In this document: piece by piece, positions 7,930 through 15,704 of the stretch
How the letters are laid out: each line of letters begins with the position of its first letter
Position numbering within the stretch: position 1 is the first letter of the stretch
Source: Haloarcula sp. CBA1129
GTDB taxonomy: Archaea; Halobacteriota; Halobacteria; Halobacteriales; Haloarculaceae
Assembly: GCF_008729015.1 (NCBI RefSeq)
Contig: NZ_RKSM01000001.1
Span: 930,001-994,000 of the forward strand
Length of the DNA: 64,000 bases
Direction of reading: 5' to 3'
Notes under the pieces: model-generated
Seen by the model: only the letters and a program-made list of their open reading frames with translations
The model's database searches: none
Told to the model about the DNA's origin: nothing
Made by a program: the position numbers and the translations under genes

Positions 7930-8033
7930 GCGTTTGGCAGCCTGTTTTCACCGTGCAGAGTCAGAACTGACTGGTCAGTACGCGCGTGCGAATTGAGCAT
8001 AACCAATCCAGTCAGAACCACCAATAGCATGAA

Positions 8034-8174
8034 TCAATCGTCGTCTTCGAGTGACTCCACCGCATTTTGAAGCGCTTCCAGAGCGTGCTCCAATTCCTGA
8101 GACACTTCGGAGTTGTCTACTTCCTCCTTGACAATTCGAGTCTGTTTTAGCGCTTCTTTCAGCCTATTTGTCAT
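8034..8174 (-). CDS. Small acidic helical protein, 46 aa
   Basis: ATG at 8174 to TGA at 8034, opposite in direction to the flanking repeats. It begins MTNRLKEALKQTR and ends ALQNAVESLEDDD. The whole sequence is amphipathic helix with Leu/Val/Ala heptads, so a short coiled coil is likely. It sits between repeat copies 1 and 2 and is a candidate cargo gene. No family recognised. Confidence 0.65.
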   Translation of the reverse strand: MTNRLKEALKQTRIVKEEVDNSEVSQELEHALEALQNAVESLEDDD

Positions 8175-8233
8175 TTCTATACCTGACAGGTCATGTATCC
8201 ATCATAATAATATTTCGGTTCCCTGTACTGACC

Positions 8234-8498
8234 GTCCATCCGCGAACGACTGACCCAAGGTCGACCGCTGTTTCTCGGCGTCGACGGCGACGGCGTAGCG
8301 CATTACTGGGATAGCTACGAGTTCGCCGTCGCTGTTGTCGCAGCCAATGGCGACGGCGAGAAAGTTGAGTTGGTTGATACGCCGTTTGAGACGCTTGCTG
8401 AGTGGTGCGAATACACGCACTCGGAGCGTGGGTGAGCGATTGGTCCGAATGTCGGTGGATCGCTCGTCGGAGATCTCGTGCGGACGGTGGAAGCATGA
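8234..8498 (+). pseudogene. Gene A, copy 2, 5'-truncated with internal TGA
   Basis: The A frame runs from the repeat edge without a start codon. Where intact copies read ERGWDIGP this copy reads ERG then TGA (8433-8435), then AIGPNVGG in the same frame. The frame after the stop still overlaps gene B by ATGA. Copy 7 shares the same nonsense change, so the two copies are closely related. Confidence 0.8.
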
Positions 8499-8674
8499 GC
8501 GAGACTGTTGCTGACGCAAGAGGCTTCGTCTACGAACCCGTCCGTGGTCCCAAGCGGAAGATCGAGTTCGAACCGCGAAGCGATGGTGAGTTCGAGCGCA
8601 TCGAGGCTGTCTGGAACGGCTGTCAGTGGCGGGTCACTGGGCGGGAGGTCGTGACGACGATGCGGCGGATTTGA
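8495..8674 (+). CDS. Repeat-borne protein B, copy 2, 59 aa
   Basis: Begins MSETVADARGFVYEPVRG and ends VTTMRRI, with no frameshift. It is nearly identical to B in copy 1; the main differences are GEFER for GRLER and TTM for TTV. Its upstream partner A is broken, yet B is preserved. Confidence 0.75.
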   Translation: MSETVADARGFVYEPVRGPKRKIEFEPRSDGEFERIEAVWNGCQWRVTGREVVTTMRRI

Positions 8675-8838
8675 GAACCAGCTTGGATTCGTTCACTCAA
8701 AATATTTAGAACCGTCTGTTCAGCACGCGTGCGAAGCCGACGGGTAATTCGGGTTTAGAGGGTGGCATCTCGTATGAAACTACGATTGGGATTTGAGCGT
8801 TATTTACACTTATCAGCTTATCACGAGATGTATCAGGT

Positions 8839-9024
8839 ATGTCTCAAGACCTGCAGACAAAACTATTGTTAGGAGTCGGGGCTGTCGGAATTATCGCAGG
8901 GTTTCTCCTCATTATCCAAGTACCAGCGGCTAACCAATATCACGAAACAACACTTTCAGCTACTGGAGTTAGCGTTTTACTCATCCTGTTCGGTATGCAA
9001 ACTCTGGCTGAGTCACAGAGGTAG
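8839..9024 (+). CDS. Small membrane protein, 61 aa
   Basis: Begins MSQDLQTKLLLGVGAVG. Two hydrophobic segments (residues ~9-28 and ~42-56) are separated by a short polar loop (PAANQYHETTLS), giving a small two-span membrane protein. It follows repeat copy 2 by 112 bases and resembles in size the membrane cargo genes of the minus-strand array. AT-rich promoter-like sequence (8800-8830) lies upstream. Confidence 0.7.
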   Translation: MSQDLQTKLLLGVGAVGIIAGFLLIIQVPAANQYHETTLSATGVSVLLILFGMQTLAESQR

Positions 9025-9161
9025 ATCTTCATTGCGCTTTGTGATCTTATTGTACTGACCGCTACGCGTCGCTGAAAGGACGGCTCTGAACCAGCTCGCA
9101 GAACCCACGTTCCGCCGTGATTTCAACCATCGTTTTCACCGATAACAACATACCACTGCCA

Positions 9162-10154
9162 ATGACCTTCGGTCCAACCTGGAACAACCTACTCGACAAC
9201 GTTGACGCACTCCCGTTGGATGCAACCCTCGTCACCCCGCTGTCGCGCAAAGCCTTCGGCATCGAGGATGTGCAGGAACACCGCGTGCTGATCCAGTACC
9301 GAGACGACGACGAGACGATTCCACTCCAGCAAGCCCAATTCGAGACACTCTACGAGCGCGTAAGCGAGGCCCGTGGTGAATTCGATGTCGACCGCTTGCC
9401 GCCCGACGCCGAACCGTACGCGACCGTTCTGTCTCTCCATCCACGGTTTGAGATAGACGACCGAGCAGGGACACTAACCGAAAGCGACCAGTCCACGGGA
9501 TCGCCACTGGTGGAAGCTCAAAGCGGTAGTGAGGAACCCGACGAGACCGAGCGCGAAGAGCCAAATATGGACGTGTATGCAGACGCGCTCTTGCTGATTG
9601 ACGCCCTCGAACGCCATGACCTGACGAAGCTCGACGCTGTCGACACGCCTGCACTCGTGAATGTCTACACCCTGCTGTCGGACGTCCAGCGCAACGCAAA
9701 CGACCTCCGGAAAGACGTTCGGAGCGTCTTGCTTGATCGGCTCCATCACGACCAGCCAGTCTCTGGGCAGTTTGGGTCCGTCCAGCGGACCACGCGTCGG
9801 AATCGGTCGCTCAAGGACGATGAGCTGGTGTTGAACGCGTTTGAATCCGCCGGCATCGAGCGTGAACGGTTGACAACGGTCGATTCCAGCAAGGTTGACG
9901 AAGCACTCGACGTGACCGAATTGTCCGAGTCCGACGTCTACGACATCGAACCGAGCGAGTACGTTCGCAAGGCCGATGTAGACGAACAGGAGAAGGAAAC
10001 ACGTCTACAGGGGCTGAAAGACCAACTTGAGGCGACCGAAGGCGAGGAAGCCGACGAACTCCGCGAGGAGATCGACGAACTCGAAGACCGGATCGCTGAG
10101 CTGACTGAATTTCGGTCCGGTCGGTCGTTCCACGACTCTTCGGCTGGTGGATAG
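9162..10154 (+). CDS. Hypothetical protein with C-terminal coiled coil, 330 aa
   Basis: ATG at 9162 (MTFGPTWNNLLDNVDALP) is preferred to the frame start at 9117 because of its typical acidic N-terminus. Residues ~1-110 are a globular domain (LSRKAFGIEDVQEHRVLIQY, FDVDRLPPDAEPYATVLSLH). A ~35-residue acidic linker follows, then a helical region (DALLLIDALERHDLTKL). The last ~65 residues are an acidic coiled coil (LKDQLEATEGEEADELREEI). I know this type only as a haloarchaeal plasmid or island protein of unknown function. Confidence 0.75.
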   Translation: MTFGPTWNNLLDNVDALPLDATLVTPLSRKAFGIEDVQEHRVLIQYRDDDETIPLQQAQFETLYERVSEARGEFDVDRLPPDAEPYATVLSLHPRFEIDDRAGTLTESDQSTGSPLVEAQSGSEEPDETEREEPNMDVYADALLLIDALERHDLTKLDAVDTPALVNVYTLLSDVQRNANDLRKDVRSVLLDRLHHDQPVSGQFGSVQRTTRRNRSLKDDELVLNAFESAGIERERLTTVDSSKVDEALDVTELSESDVYDIEPSEYVRKADVDEQEKETRLQGLKDQLEATEGEEADELREEIDELEDRIAELTEFRSGRSFHDSSAGG

Positions 10155-10297
10155 TGTGGCCACCGTATGTGCGAACGGATGGGAACTGTCGCTGACGTTG
10201 ACCTACGGTTGGTACGACGTCCCAGATTTGTGAGGAAGGGGCCCAGAATCGGCTGGGCAGTCTGTGTGCGAACTGGCCGTTGATCTTGCGGATGAAC

Positions 10298-11365
10298 TCA
10301 TCGTTCAATCGCGTATGCATACCCATCGCTACTGCCGAAATAGACCGTTTCATCAGTGACGTAAGGTTTCGAGTGGATAGCGTTGCCAGTCTCGAATACC
10401 CACTGCTGGGCCCCAGTTTCGGCATCGAATGCTCGCATATTCCCGTGCCGATCTCCGATATAGACGACACCATCGGCAACTCTCGGGTCGCTGAGAAGTG
10501 GTCCCTCTGGTTTGTCGGTTTTCCAGCGGACCTCACCTGTCGCTACGTCCACGGCGTAAAAGGCGCCAAAAAAACTGCCGACGTAGACCGTGTTCTTCGA
10601 TATTGCTGGCGTGGAGTTGATATCATGCTCCGTTGCCAGTGACCAAAGCAGACTGCCATTGTAGCGATTAAGCGCATATAGTGTTGCGTCGGTCGATCCG
10701 ACAAAGATGCGATCACCATCGACGGCAGCACTGTTCGAGATTTTGTCATCAGTGGCGAACTCCCACAACAACTCGCCAGTCGCGGCGTCAAGTGCATACA
10801 GTGACTTGTCAATACTTCCGATGTAGACAATGTCACCGTCTACTACCGGGCCAGCTGCAACCTCGTTTTGGGTAAGATATGCCCACTGCTCGTCGCCGGA
10901 GTTGGCATCAACTGCGTACACATGACCATCGTAGCTGCCTACATATATTGTCCCATCTACGTAGCTCGGATTACTGCCGACGCCGCCGTCAGTGTGAAAC
11001 CGCCAGCGTTCTGTCCCGTCCGGGGCAACTGCGTAGAGGGTATTATCCCAACTGCCAACGTAGATTGTGTCGTCGGTGGGCTCAGGACTGGACCAGATTT
11101 CGCCCTCAGTTTGAAACGTCCATTTGAGTGTGCCATCAGCTGGCTCTAACGAATAGAGGTTGCCGTCATCACCAGCGATATAGAGCTGTCTATGTTTGAT
11201 ACTCGGGGCGGTACCAAGACGAGCCCCAGCCTGATACCGCCACTGAAGCCGTTGTGGGCCGAGCAGGCCCCCAGTCCACCTGTCGCGGGTCGTAGCAGTA
11301 CAGCCCGCGCTCCCAACCGCACCACCAACAAGCACCGTCAGGAACCGACGCCGAGTATGTTTCAA
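10298..11365 (-). CDS. Tat-exported lipoprotein, PQQ-type beta-propeller
   Basis: 355 residues. The N-terminus MKHTRRRFLTVLVGGAVG has the twin-arginine signal, then GSAGC, a lipobox whose Cys would be lipid-anchored outside the membrane. About seven repeats of the PQQ/YVTN propeller follow, each with patterns such as VYIGSIDKSLYALDAATGEL and YVGSWDNTLYAVAPDGT. Haloarchaeal proteins of this kind lack proven PQQ enzymes; many are assembly or scaffold proteins like BamB. A second, larger propeller (22470-24422) lies in inverse orientation in the same island. Confidence 0.9.
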   Translation of the reverse strand: MKHTRRRFLTVLVGGAVGSAGCTATTRDRWTGGLLGPQRLQWRYQAGARLGTAPSIKHRQLYIAGDDGNLYSLEPADGTLKWTFQTEGEIWSSPEPTDDTIYVGSWDNTLYAVAPDGTERWRFHTDGGVGSNPSYVDGTIYVGSYDGHVYAVDANSGDEQWAYLTQNEVAAGPVVDGDIVYIGSIDKSLYALDAATGELLWEFATDDKISNSAAVDGDRIFVGSTDATLYALNRYNGSLLWSLATEHDINSTPAISKNTVYVGSFFGAFYAVDVATGEVRWKTDKPEGPLLSDPRVADGVVYIGDRHGNMRAFDAETGAQQWVFETGNAIHSKPYVTDETVYFGSSDGYAYAIER

Positions 11366-11416
11366 AGATTGGTCCTCACTGTATTCAGTTCGAATATATT
11401 TGGGTGTGCAACGGTT

Positions 11417-11602
11417 TTAGTTTGGTCGGAGCTCACCCGAGAGCGGGAGTGGGATATCTTCGACCGTTCCGAATGGATGGTTATCTGGGTTCTCGGTTTC
11501 ATTCCCATCTGCGTCGATTTCCAGTGTGTATTTGGGAGTTGGCCGACCCAGACTGGATACAGTTCTTGTATCTGTTGTTGTGGATGCGGTTTCTTTACTC
11601 AT
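11417..11602 (-). CDS. Hypothetical acidic protein, 61 aa
   Basis: ATG at 11602 gives MSKETASTTTDTRTVSS, a disordered Thr/Ser-rich start, then KYTLEIDADGNETENP and PFGTVEDIPLPLSGELRPN. Composition and acidic residues fit the genome. The frame upstream of the ATG is open but Cys/Pro-rich and unlikely to be coding. No family recognised. It lies just downstream in orientation of the toxin-antitoxin promoter. Confidence 0.5.
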   Translation of the reverse strand: MSKETASTTTDTRTVSSLGRPTPKYTLEIDADGNETENPDNHPFGTVEDIPLPLSGELRPN

Positions 11603-11833
11603 GCAACTGGCTGGAATAGCGGGTGGGTATGTCTGCAAATTGAGCGCTGCGAGTCCTACCAACTTCAAATGCTATTCAGAGCGCAGTACAAGATGCAGAG
11701 CGCGTATGCATCACTACTTGTGCAGTGAGAACAGAGGGTATAGATCGGCCGATACAGATTTTGATCACGAGCGTCTTTTGACGGGAACAACTTTATGACG
11801 TTCTCAGACAGAGACTGACATAGACGGACACCA

Positions 11834-12190
11834 ATGCCAATCAGAATCGATTCCAGCGGAGGAGACACGCCACCCGTTAAACCCGGCACGAACGGCCACG
11901 AACTGCTCACGGTGTTGCTCGACCATCCCGACATGGGGTTCAGCCCGAAGGAACTGACGGAACTGACTGACGTGCCGCATTCCAGTGTCCACAAGACCCT
12001 CTCCCGACTCCAGGAGAAGGGTCTTGTTCGGAAGGTCGATTCCTACTGGGCGGTTGCCGAGGACGTCGCAGCCTCGGAGGTTGCGAACGCAGTGAGCCTC
12101 CAGCAAATCGAGGCCGAGTATGGCGACGACGCCTACGGCGACGATGACGAATGGGCCGACGAAGCGCCGGATTTAGGAGAAAACGCGTAG
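11834..12190 (+). CDS. MarR-type winged-helix protein, likely antitoxin, 118 aa
   Basis: The first ~25 residues are a disordered lead. Residues ~25-85 are a winged helix: GHELLTVLLDHPDMGFSPKE, a recognition helix VPHSSVHKTLSRLQEKG and a wing ending VDSYWAVAED. The C-terminal third is very acidic (YGDDAYGDDDEWADEAPD), as expected for an antitoxin tail that binds a basic toxin. The MazF-like gene begins one base after its stop. Probably autoregulates the pair. Confidence 0.85.
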   Translation: MPIRIDSSGGDTPPVKPGTNGHELLTVLLDHPDMGFSPKELTELTDVPHSSVHKTLSRLQEKGLVRKVDSYWAVAEDVAASEVANAVSLQQIEAEYGDDAYGDDDEWADEAPDLGENA

Positions 12191-12191
12191 G

Positions 12192-12521
12192 ATGGCCTAC
12201 GCACAAGGCAGTGTTGTCCTCGCGCCAGCAACGTTCAAAAGCGGGGTCCGGCCGTATCTCGTCGTCTCGAACCGGAACCGACCGTTCTTCGGCGATCGAT
12301 ATACGGTTGCAGTCATCACGTCGACTGAGCGGGAGACGGCAGTTGAACTGACGGTCGATTCGCTCACCGAAGGCGAACTGAAGACGTATCCGAGTTACGT
12401 GAGTCCGTGGTCGCTACACGTCTTTCCCCACCAAGAGAGCACCAAGCGTGTGGCGCAGGTCGACGACTCAACCATGACTACCGTCGCAGACGGTATACAC
12501 GAACTGACTCGAGTACTGTGA
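12192..12521 (+). CDS. PemK/MazF-like toxin, 109 aa
   Basis: Begins MAYAQGSVVLAPATFKSGV, then RPYLVVSNRNRPFFGDRYTV, the usual MazF-like beta-barrel opening (RPyLVVS), and AVITSTERETAVEL. MazF-family toxins are endoribonucleases; the catalytic Arg/Thr pair is plausibly in the R-P and T-S-T segments. It follows the HTH antitoxin gene by one base. Its stop lies 14 bases before the 5' edge of repeat copy 3, so the toxin-antitoxin pair is that copy's cargo. Confidence 0.88.
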   Translation: MAYAQGSVVLAPATFKSGVRPYLVVSNRNRPFFGDRYTVAVITSTERETAVELTVDSLTEGELKTYPSYVSPWSLHVFPHQESTKRVAQVDDSTMTTVADGIHELTRVL

Positions 12522-12585
12522 TGAATCGATTCTCTGTACTGACCGACTCGCTCGCGAACGACTGATCTAGGGTCGACCACCCTTC

Positions 12586-12810
12586 ATGGGCGTCGACGGC
12601 AACGGCGCAGCGCATTACTGGGACAGCTACGAGTTCGCCGTCGCTGTTGTTTCGGTTGATGGTGAGGGAGAGACGGTCGAGCTGGCGGCGACGCCCTTTG
12701 AGACGCTTTCGGAGTGGTGCGAATACACTCGTGGCGAGCGTGGGTGGGACATCGGCCCGCACGTCGGTGGCTTGCTGGTTGGGGATCTTGTTCGAGGTGT
12801 TGAAGCATGA
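12586..12810 (+). CDS. Repeat-borne protein A, copy 3, short form, 74 aa
   Basis: An ATG replaces the usual CTT/TTG codon, giving MGVDGNGAAHYWDSYEF and the full conserved body to GDLVRGVEA. Upstream in the same frame is a TAG (12569-12571 region), so translation could only start here. The body is unbroken, but whether this short form is functional is unclear. It overlaps the B start by ATGA. Confidence 0.6.
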   Translation: MGVDGNGAAHYWDSYEFAVAVVSVDGEGETVELAATPFETLSEWCEYTRGERGWDIGPHVGGLLVGDLVRGVEA

Positions 12811-12991
12811 GCGAGGTGTCGGTCGTCGACGCGAACGGCTTCGTGTATGAGCCTGTCCGTGTGGTCCCAAGCGGAAGATCGAGTTCGAACCGCGGTCAGA
12901 TGGTGGGTTCGAGCGCATCGAGGCCGTCTGGAACGGCTGTCAGTGGCGGGTCACTGGGCGGGAGGTCGTGACGACGATGCGGCGGATCTAA
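12807..12991 (+). pseudogene. Gene B, copy 3, frameshifted
   Basis: Starts MSEVSVVDANGFVYEPVR normally. The sequence then reads CGTGTGGTCCC where other copies have CGTGGTCCC: a 2-base TG insertion shifts the frame. The remainder (KIEFEPRSDGG to TTMRRI, ending TAA) is intact in the shifted frame. Confidence 0.8.
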
Positions 12992-13169
12992 GCGCCACTC
13001 TGGATTTCTTCACTGGAATCGCGCAGAAACGGCTGGTCAGTACGCGTGCGAACGGACCGCTACAATTCCTGTCAGTTTCAAATACTGTTCTGAGTGCCCT
13101 GAAAGATACAGGGCGCGTATCTCGCACGAGGTAAGTTCAGAACAGAGCGGCCAAATCGGCGTTCTGGGT

Positions 13170-13779
13170 TTAGGTTTCCCATTTGAGGTCAAAATCTACT
13201 GTTTCCATCTCTTTCGTTGCCTCCTCGTACTCACTCCGCAGAATGGTGAACCGACGCTGATCCGTTACTTCACCATTGGGACGTGGTAAGTGCTGCCTCA
13301 ACAGCCCTTCGTGGCGGCCATCGTACTTCTACAGTATGTGATGACCTCCAAGCGAGTCGAGATTGTTCTCCAAGAGCCAGCGCTGGGCGAGAGCGGCCGA
13401 CTGCTCGACACCGGCTGGTTGGATGGTTATCGTGTCGGCGACGCTCGGCCAGCGTCGCAGCGGCGTGTAACCTGAAGATATCCGTCCGGACAATCCCAGA
13501 GACGACATCGGCAAGTTGTTCGAGCGTGTCTCGACCGACAGCGCCGTATCGAAGCCTCTTCCGAGCACAAGCATACAAAATATCGGCTAACTCACCGGGA
13601 TAGTACTTTTTCAGGCTGATTGCGTTCCCGGTTAGCCGGTGGCGAACTGTCGGATCGGCACGGGAGAGCCAGCGGTCATGGTCGTGACAGACTAGGACAT
13701 TGTCGGTGCGGTCAACTGTCGCCTCCAACTCATCAATTCGCTCAACATCACTATGTGACAATCGCTCAGAGGGGGACAC
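13170..13779 (-). pseudogene. Fragment of an Orc1/Cdc6-like ATPase, frameshifted
   Basis: The first frame resembles the end of the AAA module and lid of haloarchaeal Cdc6-like proteins (VLVCHDHDRWLSRADPTVRH, FRLHAAATLAERR). The P-loop and Walker B regions are missing, so the 5' part is lost. After about residue 112 the coding signal moves to another frame (ALAQRWLLENNLDSLGGHH) and then meets a stop, with a recognisable tail to a TAA at 13170. It is not a functional initiator. The family assignment rests on pattern resemblance only. Confidence 0.5.
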
Positions 13780-13807
13780 GTTGACAGTCGTTAGTTGAGT
13801 GCCACGT

Positions 13808-14266
13808 TCAGCGGTTCTTTTTTCCCCGTCGATGGAGCCAAATGAGCAAGAACGTCACGCCAGCGATAGGCCCGGAAAATTCACCACCGTTCAAATTAGC
13901 GACGAGTGCCAGCCAACCCATTCCGAGCAAAGCGACCAGTAAGAGTGGGAAGACAATTTTTTCGCCGATGCTCAAACCAGACCAGAATGACCCAGTGCTG
14001 GAACTCTGTGCCGAAGATTGACTCTGTTGTCTCGGTGATGACGAGGCAGCACTCGGTTGTTGGCCACAGTCGGTGCAAATAATTGGATCACCACCAAGTT
14101 CTTGAAACCGAGACGGTTGCAACCGAAGCCCTCGACCACAGGATTGGCACTCAGTGTGAATTAAACAGTCTTGACAAAACGGATCCTCACCAAATATCTG
14201 GAAGTAGCGAGTGTCTACCTCGAAACCCCTCCCACACTTAGTACAATTGACACTAGCCTTGCCCAT
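13808..14266 (-). CDS. Double zinc-ribbon membrane protein, 152 aa
   Basis: Begins MGKASVNCTKCGRGFEVDTR. Residues 8-60 hold CxxC pairs (CTKC, CQDC, CQSC, CTDC) forming zinc-binding modules. A Ser/Gln-rich linker follows (~70-92), then two hydrophobic helices (IVFPLLLVALLGMGWLAL and GPIAGVTFLLIWLH), then a basic cytoplasmic end RRGKKNR. Likely an inner-membrane protein with a cytoplasmic zinc domain. Role unknown. Confidence 0.75.
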   Translation of the reverse strand: MGKASVNCTKCGRGFEVDTRYFQIFGEDPFCQDCLIHTECQSCGRGLRLQPSRFQELGGDPIICTDCGQQPSAASSSPRQQSQSSAQSSSTGSFWSGLSIGEKIVFPLLLVALLGMGWLALVANLNGGEFSGPIAGVTFLLIWLHRRGKKNR

Positions 14267-14545
14267 AATATTATCTTAGCAATTTCATATAAATAGATAC
14301 TGATAGGCCCAATTGGCTCTGGTGAATCACTAGACTGAGGTCGATTGTATTTGGAGATATGGTGAGCTGTCGGGAAAATATGTGGTCGTTCATCCACAAC
14401 GTTTGATGAGTGTAAATTTCTGGTTCTAACTCTTACACAGCCCAGTGGTAACCAACTATCAACAGCACGATTCGAACGCCGTATGGCGATTCACCAAAGC
14501 CAACAGTTTATTACTTTCATACACAAACACTCCCGCTGAAAAAGG
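14267..14545. other. AT-rich intergenic stretch
   Basis: No gene seen. It contains the probable promoter of the zinc-ribbon gene near 14270-14300 and AT-rich tracts near 14500-14520. Confidence 0.4.
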
Positions 14546-14651
14546 TCAGTCTTCCGGCCACTCCCAAACTTCGCTATAATCTTCGGTGTAAGCTTCTATC
14601 GCAACCATATCCTCTAAGTTTGTAGCATAAATATTGCTAAGTCGCTCATGT
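14546..14651 (-). pseudogene. 3' remnant of a gene cut by the ISH4-type element
   Basis: The minus frame encodes HERLSNIYATNLEDM and YTEDYSEVWEWPED, then stops. It is acidic and native-looking, but its upstream part runs into the insertion sequence. On the far side of the element an ATG AAC CTT CGC stretch (about 15644-15633) could be its former start, but the join cannot be proven. Confidence 0.5.
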
Positions 14652-15632
14652 GAAGCACGTTGTTGGTGAATCAGAGGACGGTTCGAACGATTTCTTTGAG
14701 CGCTTCTTGACCGGGTTTGCGTAGGATTCGTCGGCGAAGTTGGAATGCTCTGAGATACGGCGTCAGTTTGTCTTTGGAGACGCCTCGGTGTGGCGAGAGC
14801 CACCGTCGCGCCAGCGACGCGTGGCTCTCGCAGGTATTCACGTGCGCGTCTCCATCCACATATTCACCCTCGCTGTGAATGACCGCTTCTCGCTGGTAGT
14901 TCTCGTCGTCTTCGAGTGGATCGTACGCTCGAAATCCGTCCGTATAGACGGTCAGCGGCTCCTCCTCGCAGTCGCTGAGGAGGAGTCGCACGGTCGATTC
15001 GTCAGCGGATTTCGCCGGGACAACGTAGCGCTCACCGCTGCCACGATCGACCAACGTGAACACTGGTGGTTTGTCTCCATCGTACGATCCTCGTCCACGC
15101 GTGGACAGGCCACGCGAGCGCGGCTCTTGGTCGCGCTCGCGGCCCTTTAGCCCCGCAGTCACGTAGACTTCGTCGATTTCGACCGGGCCAACGAGGTTGA
15201 TGGCTGGCGCGTCGAGCGTTCTGGCGAACTGCTCGACGCGCCGCCGTAGTGACCGATACGAAACGGGGAGTTCAGCGTCCAACTGGTGGATACTCGTGTT
15301 GAACCGAAGAAACGAGTAGAACGCGAACAAGAGCTTGTCGAGGCCGATCTTCGCGTGCGCGAAGATCGTGCCAGTCTTGTCGTTGAACGTGCGGTCGCAA
15401 TCCTTACAGAGATACCGTTGATACGTTCGATAGCTGCCGTGTTTAATCACCGACTCAGACCGGCAGTGCGGGCAATAGAGGCCATCACGCCAGCGAACCT
15501 GCTCCGGCAGGTTCGCGGCGCTCGCCTCTGAGTTCAACACTTCGGATGGGAACATATCGGGTGACGCTGCTGCGTCACCCTTGCCCGCTACGCTTCTACA
15601 GCGCCAGCTCTATCTGACCAACAACCTGCTTC
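14652..15632 (-). mobile_element. ISH4/IS1595-type insertion sequence
   Basis: The ends share GAAGCA(C/G)GTTGTTGGT, at 14652 on the plus strand and ending at 15632 on the minus strand, flanking one transposase gene. Outer limits are approximate: no clear 8-base target duplication is visible next to these ends. Confidence 0.7.
14671..15555 (-). CDS. IS1595-family (ISH4 group) transposase, 294 aa
   Basis: N-terminal zinc ribbon (CPHCRSESVIKHG and CKDCDRTF), then a helical region, then the ISXO2-type DDE domain: VEIDEVYVTAGLKG, VYTDGFRAYDPL and the ESHASLARRWLSPHRGVSKD block. It is full length and has no frameshift, so it may be active. The zinc ribbon is typical of this family and helps bind the element ends. 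Confidence 0.92.
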   Translation of the reverse strand: MFPSEVLNSEASAANLPEQVRWRDGLYCPHCRSESVIKHGSYRTYQRYLCKDCDRTFNDKTGTIFAHAKIGLDKLLFAFYSFLRFNTSIHQLDAELPVSYRSLRRRVEQFARTLDAPAINLVGPVEIDEVYVTAGLKGRERDQEPRSRGLSTRGRGSYDGDKPPVFTLVDRGSGERYVVPAKSADESTVRLLLSDCEEEPLTVYTDGFRAYDPLEDDENYQREAVIHSEGEYVDGDAHVNTCESHASLARRWLSPHRGVSKDKLTPYLRAFQLRRRILRKPGQEALKEIVRTVL

Positions 15633-15704
15633 CGAAGAGCGAAGGTTCATTGGTATAGATTCTAATCCGGTATTTTGATTACGCGAATTACCTGAATATG
15701 ATTT

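Larger units (their letters stand above)
7457..7981 (+). repeat. Dispersed A-B repeat, copy 1 (lacks 5' boundary)
   Basis: Contains intact genes A and B and the conserved 3' tail: TTTTCACCGTGCAGAGTCAG, then GGTCAGTAC at 7973-7981 followed by GCGCGTGCG. The 5' boundary GTACTGACC of the other copies is absent. Here the sequence runs continuously into gene A's own start, so this may be the source locus. Confidence 0.8.
8225..8726 (+). repeat. Dispersed A-B repeat, copy 2
   Basis: Begins with GTACTGACC at 8225-8233 (preceded by T) and ends at a degenerate GTTCAGCAC (8718-8726) followed by GCGTGCG. It carries a gene A remnant with an in-frame TGA, and an intact gene B. Confidence 0.85.
12536..13043 (+). 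repeat. Dispersed A-B repeat, copy 3
   Basis: Bounded by GTACTGACC (12536-12544) and GGTCAGTAC (13035-13043), the latter followed by GCGTGCGAA. Gene A is open from an ATG; gene B carries a 2-base insertion. It lies directly behind the toxin-antitoxin genes. Confidence 0.88.

Noticed and set aside
14644-15640. Target-site duplication for the ISH4-type element
   Set aside because: The eight bases on either side of the inferred ends do not match, so I do not claim a duplication and treat the outer limits as approximate.
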